NCBI GenBank assembly: GCA_037127315.1
Contig: JBBBDQ010000224.1
Location: 7,393,501-7,457,500, forward strand
Direction of reading: 5' to 3'
Origin: Ascarosepion bandense
Taxonomy: Eukaryota > Mollusca > Cephalopoda > Sepiida > Sepiidae
DNA length: 64,000 bases
Positions 42,419 through 53,342 of this stretch are shown here, one piece after another. The notes beneath the pieces were generated by a model. It was given only the letters and a program-made list of their open reading frames with translations. It was not told where the DNA came from and ran no database searches. Within the stretch, counting starts at the first letter, position 1; each line of letters opens with the position of its first letter. The position numbers were made by a program, and so were the translations under genes.

Positions 42419-44006
42419 TTCTGAGATAAGAACAGAATACACTGAGAAACTGGAAGACGTTACTAGAAGTGGTAGCTATAGCAAGGCAAAGGAAGAACCT
42501 CTTTTGAAAACAGAACGACAGCTGTCGTAGATCCTAACCAAGAACAAGGATCAAACATACTAACACTTGTCTCAACGCTACAGTAATCTATCTTACAGTT
42601 ATGGTCTACCAAAGATTTATAAAGACGGTATTCAGCTGAGGTGATTGTTAGCAGCCAAGGTTCTGTTTACCATCTTCTGAGTCACTTCCTTGTGGATATA
42701 ATATAGGAAAGGAAATAGGATAGGAAATTCATCATCATCAACCCCGCTCATTTTGTGGAAATAAGATGCTCTCATAGAATGCAACCAGGTGGTGAGCTTA
42801 GGTGTAGGTACCCACGGTGGAGGCACTGTTAGTAGTCATGAATAGATTAGCCTCGGGCACATCCCTAGCAGAATATACTAGTATACCACAAGATAACCTG
42901 ATGGAGATGTTGACTTTCTGCGCACAATCAACACACATCGGAATGGCATCATATGTATATCCGCAGGATGAAATCTTAGCAATGTGCTTGCCATTACCAT
43001 GAACATTGTCTCCCATATACTTGGAATACTTCAAAGAGATGGCATTAGAATTCACAGTACTAAAGACTATTCTACGACGGATATACGTTGATGACACCTT
43101 CACACTCTCGTGACACCAGGAAGAGGTCCAGATGCTAATGAACCATGAGAAATCAATCAGATCATCGATACTTTTCACAATGAAAAGAGAGAACGACAAC
43201 AAATTAGCATTACTGGATTTCGAACAGACATGGAGTTCAAAACCTCTGTATACCGCAAGCCAACATTTATCGGAGAATACCTCAACTTTAAATTCTACCA
43301 TCCATACAATGTAAAGAAAGAGATCGTCCGCTGCCTGCAACATCGAGCAAAAATCATAAGCGGCGACCCAGAGATATACAAAGAGGAAATGGTCAGTATA
43401 AGTAATACCCTACAAAGAAACAATTATCTAGGATACATGACAACAACTCCAACAAACATGGATGGGAGGGTGCCTGAGGATAACAACTCACAGAAAACAG
43501 CCTCGGTCTGTCTACCTCAAGTGAAGAGGTTATCGGAGAAAATTCAAAGGATCTGTGGTCCATATAGCATCAGGATAATCTTAAGAAGTGGTTCTACACT
43601 TCGCAGGTACCTCTCCCGAATAAGACCCCCAACAGAGGAGGACATGACTAAGGACTATGTGTATGATATTCCATGTAGCTGCAAAAAGAGACATAAAGGA
43701 GAAACAAGCCGCTCTTTTAAGGTAAGGCAACAAGAACATCGCAAGACCGTAACACGAAGGAAGATAGAAAAATCAGCAATAGCTGACCACATATGGATTG
43801 AGAAAGAGGTTCATCACCCCCTATGGGATGAAGTTGAAGTAATTGATAGGGAATACTATTGAAAATTACGTAAGTTTAAGGAATCAGCGTATATGCTAGG
43901 CCACAAATATCTCCTAAGCCGGTCAAGCATAGAAATGAATACAATATGGGAAGCAGTAAGAAGGAATACGAGAGAAAAATCGTTAGCGTCAAAGACTGCA
44001 ATATAA
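42419..44006 (+). pseudogene. Penelope-like RT with GIY-YIG domain
   Basis: Readable blocks in order are EKLEDVTRSGSYSKAKEE (42450s), YGLPKIYKDGIQLR (about 42601), EALLVVMNRLASGTSLAEYT (42820s), NLMEMLTFCAQSTHIG and RRIYVDDTFTLS with the polymerase YVDD at 43084-43095. Then follow KLALLDF, FKTSVYRKPTFIGEYLNFKF and HPYNVKKEIVRCLQHRAK. A nuclease-like end follows (YDIPCSC, KGETSRSFKVRQQEH, IADHIW). The stretch 43230-43862 is open for 210 codons. At 43860 a TGA sits where Trp is expected, and the frame then continues (KLRKFKESAYMLGH) to TAA at 44004-44006. The GIY Tyr is His. The N-terminal half is frameshifted, with a gap at 42660-42800. Most intact protein in the window, but a pseudogene. Confidence 0.9.
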
Positions 44007-44345
44007 GCTCTTACTCTTATTATGGCGAACAAAAATGGTTAAGGAAACAATAGGCTTATAAGTCCCAGAAATTTCCATAAAAGCCCAGTGGATATACACG
44101 TTGATTAGTTCCAGTGGCTTGACCCAAATAGTTGCGATTTCAATACTAGTCTTCAACAGTGGTAAAGAAATAACTCAAAGAGTTAAGTTAAAAGGCTTCG
44201 CACATCGAATGAGAATGTTTTACTCCAGTTATTCGGTTAGATATTCCTAGCACCTGAAGAAGGCCGAGGTGTACAGCGTCCGAAAACGTCATAAACATGG
44301 CAATAAAGATGAATGGAATACTCCGAACAATGTAAATAATGGAAT
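44007..44345 (+). mobile_element. Penelope-like element 3' region
   Basis: Non-coding tail of the preceding element. It ends with CACCTGAAGAAGGCCGAGGT, TCCGAAAACGTC and AATGTAAATAATGG. The last part resembles the solo fragments at 10851 and 29565. CTGAAGA...CGAAAAC recalls a decayed hammerhead core, but stems are not convincing. Confidence 0.55.
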
Positions 44346-44369
44346 AAGACCTATACATTTTTCCACAGA

Positions 44370-44780
44370 TAAGACATATAATCTGCTATGTGCCGTGTCT
44401 CTTTAGAACGTTGGCGATAAAGGCTTTCCACAATTTTCTTTGTCTTTGTAGCTCTTAATAAATTCTGTTCTTTTGTTATCTTTCCTAAAATTTGTTCCGC
44501 CATCCATTTATTCAAGCTCGATAGGTAATCTCCTTCTTCTGTTCCTCTTGCCTTGAATCTGTTCTGTGAGTATAAAATTTTCCAAACCTAGAAACCTGTT
44601 TCTTACTGGCATTAAATATAAGTGTCTTTTTGTTTCCATATTCTCTAAAACTTCATCGTTGCTCACTTGTTCGGTCCCTAGTTTTCTCTGCATTTTTCTC
44701 TAGAACAACATTTCTCTAGCTTCAAGTATTTACATCTGTGATTGTCTAGCATTAAACTGACATATAAGAGAATTTATCAT
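44370..44780 (-). pseudogene. RTE-like LINE, RT C-terminal fragment
   Basis: The minus strand reads QRKLGTEQVSNDEVLENMET, KRHLYLMPVRNRFLGLENF and ILTEQIQGKRNRRRR. After a frame change it reads KWMAEQILGKITKEQN-like, and finally a KRHGT-like end. This is the C-terminal tail found in RTE-type endonuclease/reverse-transcriptase ORFs, where the order is SNEEVL, FLGHV, LTGRI-GKR-RGR. Truncated at both ends and frameshifted. Confidence 0.65.
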
Positions 44781-45009
44781 ACGTAACAGTTCAATAATTT
44801 TTCTTTGTTTCTAACAATGTTTCTTAATACTATACTTAGCTTTTAAAAGGAAATTTTCACTATCCAAATGCGATTTCGGATGTCAGTGTTGCACTTTCTG
44901 TCTTCTATTGAAATTAGATTTCCATATTAGAAGCTTTTGTTTCGAGAGTAAAAAAAAATAGGAAGAAAGATTTCTCTCTGAAAGTATAGGACGAGGAGTT
45001 ATTAGTTGC

Positions 45010-45430
45010 ACTATTTACATTTAGGCTATATGGGAGCGTTTGAACGTTTGCATTCTGACTATGAGGCCCGGGTTCGAATCTTGATGTTATCGGTTTAAAG
45101 GAGGCGATCCCAGCAGGATCTCTTTGGAAAAAAAACATACCATGGATCGACTCAAGCCTTGTGAGTGAAATTGTGTTGACAAGATCGTCTGTTCGTACTA
45201 GCATGAAGTCAGAAGTCATCGTGACAGAGGGTTTGAGCGTTCTGGCTTTTTTCATACTACTGTTCTGACTAGATAATTCGCTTTCTCTAAGAAACTGTAA
45301 CTAGTTGGCTCAGCAATGTTGCAGTATAAATCAAAGGATTGTGTGGGTGTTATACAAATACAAATGTGCCTCATTAGCTATCCGCTCTACTAGGCAGACC
45401 TCCTTGGATACGAATAGCCAGAGTCCGCAT
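45010..45430 (+). mobile_element. Long tRNA-derived SINE, copy 2
   Basis: GGGTTCGAATCT (45069-45080) is a near-perfect Pol III B box. The A-box region (TATGGGAGCGTTTGAACGTT) is degenerate. The body follows copy 1 at 22650: GATGTTATCGGT, ATCGACTCAAGCCTTGTGAG, GTTTGAGCGTTCTGGC, AGAAACTGTAACTAG, GGCTCAGCAATGTTGCAGTA and GGATACGAATAGCC. No ORF is relevant. Confidence 0.78.
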
Positions 45431-45495
45431 ATTTGTTATTACAACGGTTCAGCTGTTGTGCTCTCCGGCCTTTATCAAGTCTGTATCAAACCGGT
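45431..45495 (-). mobile_element. Penelope-like terminal fragment
   Basis: The minus strand reads TGATAAAGGCCGGAGAGCAC, AACAGCTGAACCGTTGT and AATAACAA, the same family of ends as 18655. It abuts the 3' end of the SINE. Confidence 0.5.
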
Positions 45496-46259
45496 AACTT
45501 ACAAGAAATTTCAGAATTTTGCTGATAGGCATTTTTCTGCGATTACCAATAATATGAATTTAAATTTAAAAGCCATAACTAGGATTCTAGATTTCATTGC
45601 AAGCCTTTTCTGCTTACGTCAAGTTATCAATAAATCTTGTTCTAGTTTTTGATTGCCAACTGCCGTCCCAAATTAAGATTGATAATTTGTAAATTCTTGA
45701 CAGGAGTACGTCAACAATATATCAAAATATAAGTTTATAATGATGTGCTTAAAACAGTTCACTTGATATTTCCGGTTCAAATATCATACTATCTATTAAA
45801 ATGAATGCAAAAAATCTAAGTATCGGAGCTGTCTTTTTATTTTATTCTTTACGTCCAAGCATAACGCACAAATGATGCTTTGTTCTGCACACATGTTGGA
45901 CGTATTATTCACAATTACCGCAAAAATTCAGATAATTCTCGGCCCAGAACATTAGTAATCAAGTATCCATCAACTGGAATAGCCTTAAAATCTATTGTAT
46001 ATTTTGCTTTTATGATGAAGAAAATACTTCTCGGTGTCAAGAAAGCACCCTTATGTTATTCTTAATGGTAAATTTCAAAGAAAATGTAATTTAATTGTTG
46101 ATAGAATATACAAAAACACACAAATTATTCACTAGGCCTGTATTCTCCATAAAGCACAACAAAACTTTATTTATTAAACTGTAACAAAATGTTCGCAGTA
46201 GAAATTTGTGCTTATTTAATTTGACTAATTTGTGAGAAACTTCTTCCTTCTTAACTGTT
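45496..46259. other. AT-rich DNA, nothing recognised
   Basis: No feature recognised. Confidence 0.45.
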
Positions 46260-46880
46260 AGGAATGCTGATATGCAGTGTCTCTTTATGCTCTAACAGTA
46301 GTCTGCCATCATTCTGATGTCCCAATGACTTTGGTACCTTTTCTTTATTAATTTACTGTCCTGGTGGAATCACTCACCATTTTATCGCTAACATCCCCAC
46401 AGTTTACTGGGAATATTTCCAGGTGGCTATGAAGGAAATTAATTTTGATGCCCATGTTATCACCAAAACATTTCAGCTTATTTGCCACAAATTTGTGATG
46501 ACCCTCAAAGTTTTTCACAACCAATGCAAATGAATTTCATGCATTTGATTTATTCATACTACTTACAAAGTTTTCATGTAGAATAAGTTTTCTGATGTCT
46601 GGATCGTTGAAAACTCCTACTTTAAGATTTTAAATGCTTAAGCCTAGAAAGACCATCCTTAAAAATAACTGTTTCAACTGCTTCATCAATCCCAAATTTA
46701 TATGGAGAGAAGTCAAATTACTTTTTCTCTGGGTACGATTGCAGCACAAACAACATTTTTCTTTCTCAATGTCAAAACCTCTTGAATAGGCCACTCTGTT
46801 CTTGCCAGTGTTGATACTTGGCACGACTGTTCCATAAACTTAGAAAACAGGGACACTTCGTAAAGCTAGACTGGTTCATT
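46260..46880 (-). pseudogene. Pseudogene of an uncharacterised multicopy protein
   Basis: On the minus strand readable blocks are EWPIQEV, SLHINLGLMKQLKQLF, LGLSI, GVFNDPDIRKLI, NSFALVVKNFEGHHKFVANK, LKCFGDNMGIKINFLHSHLE, IFPVNCGDVSDKMV and, further on, KRKGTKV-like and DYC-less ends. I remember this order (LHIKLGLMK, GIF-DP-IR, VVKNFLGN, MS-K-HFLHSHLD-FP-N-GD-SDE) as an uncharacterised protein in many copies in octopus, hydra and aphid genomes. It is probably linked to a mobile element, and its function is unknown to me. Several frameshifts and stops break this copy. The upstream N-terminal part was not found. Confidence 0.65.
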
Positions 46881-47765
46881 ATTTTTACCATTTTCTGTTA
46901 CAAAATGAGTTATTCAACTGCTAAAACAGGAATATTTGGGAAAAATGCCAAAATCTTTTGTCCATAAAATCTTGTGTGTTGGGGGCAAATGAATGCGATT
47001 TTCGTATTCAGCGTACTAAAATTTGCTTAGAAAGATGTTTTTTATCGAGTAACCAAATTTCGAATTGAACAGTGTTATGCGCACATGATTTGATTACAGT
47101 TGTAAATGCTTATAAACCAGCCACACTTATCAAAAGAACTCTCTTCAAACAACCCTTCTCGTGGTTTGAATTCAGAATATTTTTTCCTAATTTTTTTGTT
47201 CGCAAAGGATAATGAACCCAGTCTTCTTTGCTATGGTTTGGTGAAGAGATATGTATTCATAACATTTGCACCGGTATTTTAAAAAAATGAGCGCTATGAA
47301 CTTAAAAGGAATTCGAACTCATCTCGCCGACTTCACTATATATGTAAAAAGATCTCGGTTGAGCAATGTGGAGGTCATATCCATAAATAAGTTTGGCCTA
47401 TTTATAGATATGCTTCTACCAACCAGCATTAATAGACAATCTAGAAATCATCACCGTAAATAAACTAATGAAAACAATGTGGGAATGATCGATTTCTTCT
47501 GCCAGTTACCTTCATTTGCGATCTACATACATAACACGTTTGTATTCATCCCGTGATATTTTGTCTGAACATCGGCTTAAAACTGATAGTCACCAAATAG
47601 TGTTGATTCGTATGTCCACACATGTGTGCGTGGTATATACGATCGTCTCTTGCTCTGTTGTTATATTTTTACACTAAGTAATGTTTTTGTTTAAGTCAGC
47701 AGAAAATTCCAGTGAAACAGTGATGTTTATTCATATTTTATTGATAAGGTAAATTTCTTCTTTTT
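46881..47765. other. AT-rich DNA, nothing recognised
   Basis: It may include further upstream sequence of the preceding pseudogene, but no motif can be read. The 65-codon frame at 47266-47463 has no recognised similarity. Confidence 0.4.
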
Positions 47766-47776
47766 ACGCACGCACG

Positions 47777-47848
<72 letters not shown>

Positions 47849-47855
47849 TACACAA
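47766..47855. repeat. (CGCA)n then (CA)n
   Basis: Four CGCA units run into about 31 CA units, with TCACATA interruptions at the right end. Confidence 0.97.
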
Positions 47856-48163
47856 ACACACATATATATGATAAATAATCAATGTATCAAGCAAATATAT
47901 GAAAAGTTGAATAAGCTCGAGAAGCTGTGCATGTAGATACACAGTGCATTTAAATAATTTTAAATATAATTAAATTTAAAATAAAATATTTTCAATATAA
48001 AACTGTAACTGAGACTCTTTGCCTTTCCCTCCGCAACCATATATATAAAAGTGACCCCATTGACAAATCTATTTAAATAACTCCCGTTTAGTGAAATAAG
48101 ATTATTAGCATAAGATTATTTTATCTTTTGTCATTCAATTACGCACACTCACACCCATACTAT

Positions 48164-48200
48164 CACACACACACACACACACACACGTGTGTGCGCGCGT
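48164..48200. repeat. (CA)n then GTGTGTGCGCGCGT
   Basis: Eleven CA units followed by a short TG/CG alternating stretch; self-complementary overall. Confidence 0.9.
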
Positions 48201-48229
48201 GCGCGCCCACGTTTACCCTGTACTAGCAT

Positions 48230-48850
48230 TCATCGTATGCTACGCTGATCGTCAAGTTCATCTTCTTTATTGTAAAGTATCCCTCCAGAACGTAGGCGAT
48301 CATGGGTTTCTACCTGCCTCTATCTGTTGTCGCTCTCAACACCTTTCCTCTTGGTACCTTTCTCAAACCCTTCTGTGTAATCCACCTGCTCAAGCCTATC
48401 AAGTATGTCTCGCCTTGCTTTCCCTTGTTTCGCTTTCTCTGTATCCGTCCTGTGAGTATTAAACTCTTCAAAACCTCCTTCCTTATTACGTGTTCCAAAA
48501 ACCTCAGCTGTTTCTTCCTGATGCTAAGTATAAGTTTCCTTTTCGCTGGTATCCTTTTCAAAACCTTGTCGTTGCTCCCATGTACCGACTATGGTATCCT
48601 CGGCATCGTTCTGTAGAACCACATTTCTGTTTCTTCAAGTCTCTCCTTCATCTTTGAGGAGATCGCCGCTCAGCATTTGCTGCCATATAGAGCAAATATC
48701 ATATAAAAGTTCAGTACTTTTTCTTTGTTTCAACGAAATCTTCTTGTCTCTCTGCTTAGCGTCCTTTGCCATGACAAAGCGTCTTCGGATTTCAGTGTCG
48801 CAGTTTCCATCTTCTGTCAGAACACTTTTCTGCACATCCCATTTCTAGTG
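48230..48850 (-). pseudogene. RTE-like LINE, RT C-terminal fragment
   Basis: The minus strand reads LTEDGNCDTEIRRRFVMAKD (48800s), then KMKERLEETEMWFYRTMPRI, then SNDKVLKRIPAKRKLIL, KKQLRFLEHVIRKEVLKS, LILTGRIQRKRNKGKQGETY, LIGLSRWITQKGL and ATTDRGR, with frameshifts between blocks. DGNCDTEIRRR, EATEMWFYRRM and RRQLEFLGH patterns are typical of the C-terminal tail of RTE-type ORFs. 5'-truncated and inactive, but the clearest copy of this family in the window. Confidence 0.8.
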
Positions 48851-48930
48851 AATTTCGTCAATGTGTCTTTATCTCAGCTTATATCTACTCTCTCTATAAA
48901 TAGCCGTGTAAAATCATTCTACCGATCTAT

Positions 48931-49064
48931 GTTGATTTTCTAAGCGTAGCTTAGATGTGGCACAAGGCCAAAAGTATTAAACACCCAGCGAGGATTGAAC
49001 TCACTACTCAACTGTAATGATTCTAGCGAGACAAGCTTGCTAACCATTACACCACCTCGAGGTG
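48931..49064 (-). mobile_element. tRNA-derived SINE, single copy
   Basis: The minus strand has an A-box-like GGTGTAATGGTTAGCAAGCT and a B-box-like GAGTTCAATCCTC about 45 bases later. The tail then ends with TTGTGCCACATCTAAG-CTACG-CTTAGAAAATCAAC. Nearly the same as each unit at 55643-55909. Confidence 0.8.
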
Positions 49065-49532
49065 CCCTCATTCTACCGATCTATGTTTGCCTCCAGTTAC
49101 CATTGTTTCTGAAGATAGGACACATGGAATAACTGGCAGAGACTCGGTGCCGATAAAGAAACTGATCAGTTTGTTTTCATCTTATTCTTTTAAATAGAAA
49201 AATAAAAGATTTTACATCTACATTCGTAAATTATTATTAAAAATATAACAAGTTATAAAGTATTAAAATAGTTATATATTTAGAATTTCCAACCGTAAAA
49301 TAATCGTCTTTTATTAACACATATATTTGCTTAAGCATTTGGTGTATGATAAATAGTCAAAATTTGTGCAATAATGTGTATTTTTAAATCATTCTCTGTA
49401 ATTTTAAACAAGATCCGACTATCAACAATAATTCTTTATAGTCAGCTTTTATATTAATTTCTATGAGATATTATAAATTAATCTTTTCATGATGTTACAG
49501 TAAAGTACTTAAGCTTATCTTCTAATATCTCT
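49065..49532. other. AT-rich DNA, nothing recognised
   Basis: No feature recognised. Confidence 0.45.
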
Positions 49533-49535
49533 TAT

Positions 49536-49601
<66 letters not shown>

Positions 49602-49604
49602 TGT
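49533..49604. repeat. (TA)n then (TG)n
   Basis: Ten TA units followed by about 25 TG units. Confidence 0.97.
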
Positions 49605-49891
49605 GAAATTTCAAGTATAAACAAAAATAAAACAAAAATCGAAACTATTTGTTTTACAAATGCGTTGTGTCCTCTGTAGATACATTTCTTTGACAGAGCT
49701 CTTCAGGGGACGAAAATCGTTGTAAAGAAAAGTTTTCTTTATGTGCGTATGTATGTACGATAGAGAATTTTGAATTTGCTATAACCAACAGTAGAGAGCC
49801 TTGAATATCAGAGATACAGAATATTTAGATATACAATGTTGACAAATCAACATTAGATGCAGTTTTTCTTGTTTTATCGCTCATCAAACCG

Positions 49892-49969
49892 ATCAAGACG
49901 AGAAACTGACTAATGATCTGTAATATCCATGCATGGATATTACAGATCAGAAGTCATTTTCTCATCTTG

Positions 49970-49971
<2 letters not shown>
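49892..49971. other. 80-bp palindrome, no spacer
   Basis: The two 40-base arms match at 36 positions. The central 36 bases (49914-49949) are a perfect palindrome centred on CCATG/CATGG. It abuts (TA)n on the right. Confidence 0.95.

Positions 49972-49973
<2 letters not shown>

Positions 49974-50031
<58 letters not shown>
49974..50031. repeat. (TA)n array
   Basis: About 28 TA units. Confidence 0.95.
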
Positions 50032-50034
<3 letters not shown>

Positions 50035-53000
50035 GTTAATATATTTCTTAATGGGCTTTTACTTAGGAGTGATTGAGTGATACATGAATATAAACCATTT
50101 GAGGCAGTATAGTCACTTTCTAATAAATAGATATACAGGCTGAGATAAAAGAAAATAGAAAAATCGTAAACTATAAATTGACGAACGGACGGCAACGTGC
50201 ATGCAAACATATAAACACCAAAACCATTTCATAAAATTGTCTAAAAAGAACGACATTAAAAGCAAGACATTTAACCGACGCATTAAAAAGCAAACGTTTC
50301 ACCACACTGACACAAGCAGTTCGACAGAGAAATCAGAACAAAGATAATAAAAATAAGCGCTTATTTCTTCTTTTATTTCTTATAACTGAAACATTTAATG
50401 AGAACTGTTGTAATTAGCTTTTAATCGTTTAAGAAACCATGTGCTTTTCAGAGTAAATACAGATTTGTTCTACGTCATAATTCTTTTTCCGGACATGTTT
50501 TTAATACACTTTCTTAACTAAAATTTAGCCGTCTAATGTTGATTTGATAGTTAGATAGATAGAAATAGCAGAATTAAATAACTTGATTGATCAAAGCATT
50601 TATAGAAAAATATTATGAATTGGATTTCTTTTCAACGTTGAAACTAAAAATATGGCCTTTTGTGACTATTAGTATGATTCGAATTAGAAGAATCATAACA
50701 CAAATAAAAAAAGCCTAATATTCATATATTTATAAATACAGACAAATGCAATCAGACAAATACACATGAGTACGAAATAGAAGGACATAAGTATAAATAA
50801 TTCATGTTTACTATAAAAATTATAGCTATTATTCAGTTTTCTGAAACAATCACTAAACAGGTATGTAAACTATTTCCCATCATTCAATTTATAATATATT
50901 TTGTGTATTACTTGCGTTATTTTTAAGTTTCTACTTGTTTATTTTCGTTGAATCATTTTTATTCATTTTTGTTTTATCTCACCCTGAATTTATTACCTTT
51001 TTTAATTAATTTTTCCTTATTTTTTTCTATAATATTTTTTGGTTTCATTCTCACAACTCTTATTCTTTTCTAAGTTATCACTTATTTCCATATCAGTCAA
51101 CCATTTTTTTTCATTTCTCTCCCTCGTGTATGTATTTTTATTGCTAGTGACGTTCCAGCCATTTTTCAAACCGGCAAGAATATTTCAAATATTCATACAT
51201 CCCAGAGAGGAGAGTTCTATTTTAAGATCAGATCATTTACAATTTCAAAATTCCAACTTGTTACAGAGTCCATCCCCAAACGATTCTGACGACTGGCATT
51301 TTTCTTAATTTCTAATTTCCAGTATATTTTCTGAAAACACTTCTCCTTTATTCCTCAGTGTATATATTCAATTCGACAGTCATCAGTAGCTAACGTACTG
51401 GCTACTTCTGAAATTAATATCAATGTCCTTGTTCTTTCCTCGGAAAATATTTCAGTGTTATAAAAATGATGCGTGACTGCACGCTACGTTAATTTATAGC
51501 TATGAGGGGTTTTCAAAATGCTTATTTTTCTCATACGATGAGTTTCATAACTATTTATTAGTTATAGGTTACAATGGCCAGCTTCATGTGTGGCAATGAT
51601 TTCTGTTACCGATTTGATTAATATGACTCATTGAATATATTACTGATTGATAAATCTCATGGAATATATTATACTCTAGTATCCTTTACGGTCAATTTTA
51701 ACCTTGGCTTACATTAGTCATTTAAAAAAATAATTTCAAAACGTATTTTATCATCAAATGGTGACAATAACTAAATAGGTGAAATTATTTCAAATTTATA
51801 AACCCCTCGATTCAGAAAATATTTCCCATAATTTTTAATGGTTATTATAGAAAAATGCTTGTCTATTATTTATTGCGCAAAAATCAGAGTCTAGTAGAAT
51901 TCCCTGAAAAGTGAGAATACGTTTCCTAAACTTAAATCTCATCATGAGCAATGACTTCAACTTGCAGTAATAGTAACGCTAAAATTATCTGTTTCCACAC
52001 AGGAAGCATTCGATATTCATTGACCGAACAGTTTTTCAAGAAATTAGACTTCTCAAGTCTGTTGTTATCGCTCGCTTTTGTATTCATGAAAGTTTTTTTT
52101 CCAATCTTTTTGATAATGTGGAAACATTTTAAGGATATCAGTATTTTCTTTTCTAGTTACCTGTGTTTCTCGTTTTTTGTAAAAATCTCTAAAACTATTA
52201 AATGTTTTAACGCGCGTGTATTTTCTCTGTAATTAAAGTTGATATTTTTAATAACAGAGTTTTATAACGTTCGTGTTAATTTCAAAACACGGTCACTAGT
52301 CGTTTCAACTATGTACTTTATAAAACCCTTAAGACACCATAAGCAAACACTCCCGGTGAAGCTTCCTGTCTTTCAGATATACTGATATCGAACCAGATAC
52401 CTTTATATTTAACATAAATGGAGTATCTTTAAATCATTCATTCTTCCATTACATTCTTCCCCAGTGATCATACATCTGAGTTCTTAAAACAGATTCGATG
52501 AGAGAACTAAAATTAAATCCTACGATCGACCAGTTTACATGATTTTTTGTTGTTGTTTTAAACTGTCTATCACATATTAATAACAATTATAAAGATCAGA
52601 GCCAAAATTTTCCCAACATTTCTTTTTTGTATACTTCCCTTTGACTAACGTTTGCTATACCAAATAATCACCATTTTAAATTACAGCTATTTCACTCTCA
52701 GCACAAAATATTTTCCCACTCAGCACAAAACAATAGCTGAGATGAAATCTTTACTAAATTTACCTTTACTTAGTTCAGCACAAATCAAATTGAGGTAAAA
52801 TGCAGGTAAGAAAATAATGTTTTTTGTGGAGAGAATCAGTCAGCTCTGGAGATTATTGTTCGATATTTCGGCTTTCCCCAGAACTCTAATACCATTTCAT
52901 AGGTGACAGTTTGAAATAAAAATATTTGATTGTTCAGAAAATCCATGCCGATTTCAATCGTTCATGTTCCAACATGTTAGAACACGTCAAATATATGAAC

Positions 53001-53077
53001 AAATACAATAATCATACATTTCTGATTAGAGCACACTTCAAACTTCCTCTTGAGGGAGAAAGTTTAAAATAACTTCA
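50032..53077. other. 3 kb of AT-rich DNA, nothing recognised
   Basis: The longest empty stretch. Open frames at 51039-51308 and 51951-52232 are Phe/Leu/Ser-rich, as expected from AT-rich sequence, with no motif. The phrase CACTCTCAGCACAAAA occurs twice near 52700. Confidence 0.5.
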
Positions 53078-53320
53078 GTGAGTCAGTTAAGTGCTACACG
53101 GGATACACGCTTTGGGCCATCATGTCTCGAAAGAGACATGACTGACTGGGCAGAAGATTATTACGCGGTAGGTTGCCATTGCTTTCTGCAGTAAACTGAT
53201 TACCAACTAAGGCTATAGAAACCAATCTGTCCTGTTATTTAACCAATAACTGGAGGGAAGAGACGAATTTATACCTTTCCCAAGGGTATTTGTGAACAAG
53301 TGAATGCAATTTAATTTGTG
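53078..53320 (+). repeat. Dispersed repeat family R, longest copy
   Basis: It contains both halves seen separately elsewhere. The first, as at 12874: GATACACGCTTTGG, CATGTCTCGAAAGAGACATG, GGGCAGAAG, GTTGCCATTGCTTTCTGC, CTAAGGCTATAGAA. The second, as at 11066 and 61255: TAACTGGAGGGAAGAGAC, ACCTTTCCCAAGGGTATTTG. No ORF. The two halves being contiguous here shows they belong to one element. Confidence 0.7.
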
Positions 53321-53342
53321 TTAATTTTGCATTCCCATAAAC

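Noticed and set aside
43230..43314. Overlapping minus-strand frame of 181 codons (42798-43343)
   Set aside because: It lies opposite the Penelope reverse transcriptase, whose motifs (YVDD, VYRKPTF) are on the plus strand. The minus frame is a shadow.
48187..48616. Plus-strand frames of 91 and 104 codons
   Set aside because: They are shadows of the RTE-like reverse-transcriptase tail read on the minus strand.
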